6,935 bases of DNA, taken from assembly GCA_947086625.1 (NCBI GenBank), contig CAMTZV010000072.1, forward strand, positions 1 to 6,935, given 5' to 3'. The notes under the pieces were generated by a model. That model worked only from the letters and a program-made list of their open reading frames with translations, was not told where the DNA came from and made no database searches. The translations under genes were made by a program, and so were the position numbers. How positions within the stretch are numbered: the first letter of the stretch is position 1; each line of letters begins with the position of its first letter. The stretch is from an uncultured bacterium (GTDB taxonomy: Bacteria; Bacillota; Clostridia; Lachnospirales; Lachnospiraceae). Positions 4,820 to 6,935 of the stretch are shown here, in pieces.

Positions 4820-6935
4820 CAGGAGATATCCGCGCAGGAGACGCCCATACAGGAAGGATCCGCACAGGAGACGCCGGGCGAGGGATCGGCTGTGCGGGAG
4901 GACGCTGCGGTTTCCCTCGACTATGTTTCAAACGTGAAGGCGGACGTGGAGGGAAGGGTACTGCGCGTTTACGGCGATCCGAATACGGACTATGCGCATC
5001 CGATCTCGATATCCGCGAGCTGCACGGTCATTCTCGACAATGTGAAAAACGATGCGGATCTCACTGTCGCAGACGGCGTGGAGCTGCATCTGATCCTGCG
5101 CGGAAACAACCGGCTCTCCAATATCCGCGCGACGGGAGGAAGCGGCACGCTCGTTCGCATCACGGGCGAGGGGGACGGCGGTACGCTAAACACCGGTGAT
5201 ATCGCGTGCAGCACGGGCGGTACGACGCAGACCGGGGCAGCTGTCTGCATTGAGAATTGCAGCGTATTCTGCCGGAATTTGGGCTGCGGGGCGAACGGAG
5301 CGGATGTCTCTGCATGGGAGGGCAGCGCTACGATCGCACGCGCCGTGCCCGGAAGCAACGCTTCGCCAAAGGTAACCGTTATCCGCTCAAATATTTCCGT
5401 GAGCGGTAATATGGCCTGCGGCGGGGACGGGGTACACGCGCAGGGAACATGGGGTGCGACGACCTCCTCCGGCGGCAGCTCCGGCTCCGTGGATATCGCG
5501 GGCAGCTACGTGACGGTCGGCGGAAACGTCGCGGTCGGCGGCAAGGGCGGCGGGGGTGAGCTCGGCTCAAGCTATTACGATTGCAGAGCGGGCGATACGC
5601 GCAGCTCCTCGCCTGTGACCATCACGGATCACAGCAGCGTGAACGTCGCCGGAAACGTGGCAAGCCAGCCGAATTTGCCGGGCTTTAGCAGTGAGGGCAC
5701 GCAAAACGGTCTGCACGGCGTCACGGTAACAGTGACGGACTCGAGTCTGTCCGCAAAGGACATCGGAAGCGGCGGCGCGGGGCATACGCGGGTACATCAA
5801 TCCATTTATACCGGCTCCGGGGCAAGCTATAACGTTTACGGCACGATGGGCGGTAACGGCGGCACGCTCATCGCAGAGCGCGCCGTGATCGAGTGCGAAC
5901 AGGCCGTGTGCGGCGCGAATGCGGGCGACTATATGAAATACGAGGTCAGCACGCTGGGGACACAGTCCGGCGATGTGGAGTGCGCAAGACATCCCCAGGA
6001 CGGCAGGGGCGGCAGCATCCGTGCCGTTGACTCGGTTTTCACGGTCAAAAACCGGGCGGCCGCAAAGGGAAGCCGCTGGGACGGCTATCCGAATCCTTCC
6101 GTCTACGGGGACAGCTCGTTTATCGGCGGAACGCTAAACGGCAGAGTCTACGGCGGCGTTATCACAACGGACATGACCTCGATCCTGGGCGGCGGGTTTA
6201 CGGCAGCGGAAATCCGCAATTCCGAGGAAGCCTCCTGCGCAAAATGTACTTTAAAGACCGATGCGGCGATGGCAAACGAAATGGTTCAAATCAGTGCGAA
6301 TGCGCTTGGCGGAACCGTCATGCTGGACGGTGACGGCAGCATGTGCGCCTATCTTGGCATCGGAAAGGAAGCCGTAAAGATTTCCGGCGCAGGCGTTTAC
6401 TTCGGCACATTTATGGTCAAGCGGTCCGAGACGCTCAATGTTTTTGAGCTTGAGCCCTACGGAGTCATTGACGTTGATTATGGCGGAGCCGTGATCCGGG
6501 CTCATACTTATACGCACACAAATGAAGTGTACGATTACGACGGCGACTTCACCGTGCGCGGCAGCTCGGACGATGCGGCTGTGACCGTTGAGGAGGGTGC
6601 AAAGCGTGTGACGCTTAAAGACACGTCGTTCGACACGTTGAACGTGAACGGCACATCGGTTGTGACGCTTGTCCTGACCGGGGAATCCCACATCCGCGCC
6701 GTCAATGTGGCGGAGGGAGCGACGCTCATTATCGAGGGAGACGGCAGCCTTTATACAGCGCATCTCGGAAACGAGCACGGTGCGAGCGGCAAGATCGAGA
6801 TCAACTCCGGCGATATTCATGCGGATGTGCTCGGAGGCGGCGAGGGAAGCAGGGAGATTCTTATAAAAGACGACGCAAAGGTGGAAACGGGTGAGAGCCG
6901 CGTGCCGCTTCGGGATGAAAACGGCAATCTTTTGT
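4715..6935 (+). CDS. Secreted cysteine-containing beta-solenoid-like protein (3'-partial)
   Basis: No specific family recognised. The frame runs 740 codons without a stop and leaves the window at the right edge. Residues 1-35 are a signal peptide: basic MKNFLYKKNR, hydrophobic WLAWALLPALMLGAPA and a likely cut after ARA (33-35). Residues 36-63 are a polar linker with SAQETP twice. Residues 97-158 are a beta-rich module, similar to residues 623-679. Residues about 175-452 contain seven degenerate rungs of a beta-solenoid type, for example VDIAGSYVTVGGNVAVGG. Residues 460-620 are Gly-rich with YGG and LGGG turns. There are 14 Cys between 103 and 544. The composition (Gly, Ser, Thr, Val; few Lys) resembles Clostridia surface proteins labelled carbohydrate-binding or adhesin-like. 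A cell-surface binding role is inferred; a polysaccharide-lyase-type fold is possible. No LPxTG, SLH or choline-binding repeat is seen, but the C-terminus is missing. Has its own promoter. Confidence 0.85.
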   Translation, partial: MKNFLYKKNRWLAWALLPALMLGAPASSQPSAARAQEISAQETPIQEGSAQETPGEGSAVREDAAVSLDYVSNVKADVEGRVLRVYGDPNTDYAHPISISASCTVILDNVKNDADLTVADGVELHLILRGNNRLSNIRATGGSGTLVRITGEGDGGTLNTGDIACSTGGTTQTGAAVCIENCSVFCRNLGCGANGADVSAWEGSATIARAVPGSNASPKVTVIRSNISVSGNMACGGDGVHAQGTWGATTSSGGSSGSVDIAGSYVTVGGNVAVGGKGGGGELGSSYYDCRAGDTRSSSPVTITDHSSVNVAGNVASQPNLPGFSSEGTQNGLHGVTVTVTDSSLSAKDIGSGGAGHTRVHQSIYTGSGASYNVYGTMGGNGGTLIAERAVIECEQAVCGANAGDYMKYEVSTLGTQSGDVECARHPQDGRGGSIRAVDSVFTVKNRAAAKGSRWDGYPNPSVYGDSSFIGGTLNGRVYGGVITTDMTSILGGGFTAAEIRNSEEASCAKCTLKTDAAMANEMVQISANALGGTVMLDGDGSMCAYLGIGKEAVKISGAGVYFGTFMVKRSETLNVFELEPYGVIDVDYGGAVIRAHTYTHTNEVYDYDGDFTVRGSSDDAAVTVEEGAKRVTLKDTSFDTLNVNGTSVVTLVLTGESHIRAVNVAEGATLIIEGDGSLYTAHLGNEHGASGKIEINSGDIHADVLGGGEGSREILIKDDAKVETGESRVPLRDENGNLL
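4829..4875 (+). repeat. Two in-frame copies of a SAQETP linker repeat
   Basis: TCCGCGCAGGAGACGCC (4829-4845) recurs with one mismatch at 4859-4875, a 30-nt period equal to 10 codons. It encodes SAQETP at residues 39-44 and 49-54, just after the signal peptide. It is probably a flexible wall-spanning linker and may vary in copy number between strains. Confidence 0.7.
5003..5188 (+). repeat. First copy of a duplicated beta-rich module
   Basis: Residues 97-158. Key stretches are TVILDNVKNDADLTV, LHLILRGNNRL and GTLVRITGEGDG. They line up with the second copy at nt 6581-6751 in order and spacing. The LILxGxN pattern is common in surface proteins of Clostridia called carbohydrate-binding. Confidence 0.5.
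5237..6070 (+). repeat. Seven degenerate beta-solenoid rungs in the surface protein
   Basis: Protein-level repeat of about 22 residues with the rough pattern V-x-I-x-x-S-x-V-x-V-x-G-N-V-A-x-G-G. Copies begin near residues 175, 218, 257, 299, 336, 383 and 433, for example VCIENCSVFCRNLGCG, VTVIRSNISVSGNMACGG, VDIAGSYVTVGGNVAVGG and VTITDHSSVNVAGNVA. Irregular Gly-rich loops of about 15-30 residues separate them. The alternating hydrophobic pattern and the Gly/Asn turn suit a right-handed beta-helix. Judged by eye; copies six and seven are weaker. Confidence 0.55.
6581..6751 (+). repeat. Second copy of the duplicated beta-rich module
   Basis: Residues 623-679. RVTLKDTSFDTLNV, VTLVLTGESHI and ATLIIEGDGSL match the first copy in order with few gaps. 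No cysteine occurs in this copy, while the first has C103. The two copies flank the cysteine-bearing solenoid. Confidence 0.5.

Noticed and set aside
4744..5199. 151-codon plus-strand frame rich in Gly, Arg and Ala
   Set aside because: It is the shifted frame of the surface-protein gene. The frame from 4715 has a proper ribosome binding site, signal peptide and continues to the window edge.
5567..5992. 141-codon minus-strand frame, and a 122-codon one at 4990-5358
   Set aside because: Both are antisense to the signal-peptide-bearing gene and have no motif or domain that I recognise.
6251..6820. 189-codon frame on the minus strand
   Set aside because: It lies wholly opposite the 740-codon surface-protein frame, and no ribosome binding site or recognisable domain was noticed. 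In GC-rich codon usage such antisense frames are common.
1..6935. CRISPR array, tRNA, rRNA, insertion sequence or phage attachment site
   Set aside because: No direct repeats with spacers, no cloverleaf and no transposase or integrase motif was seen on either strand.

Overview
The window looks like chromosomal DNA of a Clostridia bacterium, most likely of the Lachnospiraceae type. Three things suggest this: the HisZ + short-form HisG arrangement, a HisIE protein carrying an extra N-terminal HisF-like barrel, and strong AGGAGG-type ribosome binding sites. Codon third positions are mostly G/C, so the genome is GC-richer than many members of that group. The assignment rests on remembered family features, not on a search.

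Region 1 (nt 1-4413) is one strand of a histidine biosynthesis operon: hisZ (5' end outside the window), hisG, hisD and hisIE. HisZ and HisG together form the ATP phosphoribosyltransferase of the first step. The HisE and HisI domains do steps two and three. HisD does the last two oxidations to histidine. The gaps are 15, 10 and about 64 nt, which fits co-transcription. hisA, hisB, hisC, hisF and hisH are not in the window. The N-terminal third of HisIE is a HisA/HisF-like TIM barrel in which both expected catalytic aspartates appear to be replaced (Tyr11, Gln128).

Region 2 (nt 4414-4714) is the AT-richer intergenic stretch. It holds a good rho-independent terminator for the his operon (about 4474-4513) and then a near-consensus sigma-A-type promoter (TTGATT, 17 bp, TATAAT; 4529-4557). 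About 150 nt of leader follow, with two small inverted repeats and a 44-codon reading frame that ends 10 nt before the next start codon. That small frame faintly resembles the start of a sigma-70 region 2 and may be a relic or a leader ORF.

Region 3 (nt 4715-6935) is a single reading frame of 740 codons, open at the right edge. It encodes a secreted protein with a signal peptide, a short SAQETP repeat linker and a long Gly/Ser/Thr/Val-rich region that reads as a beta-solenoid of about seven degenerate rungs. A similar beta-rich module occurs before and after the solenoid. It has 14 cysteines, unusual for an exported Gram-positive protein. Its anchor, if any, lies beyond the window. Its function is unknown; a surface adhesin or glycan-binding role is an inference. 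It is the most novel part of the window.
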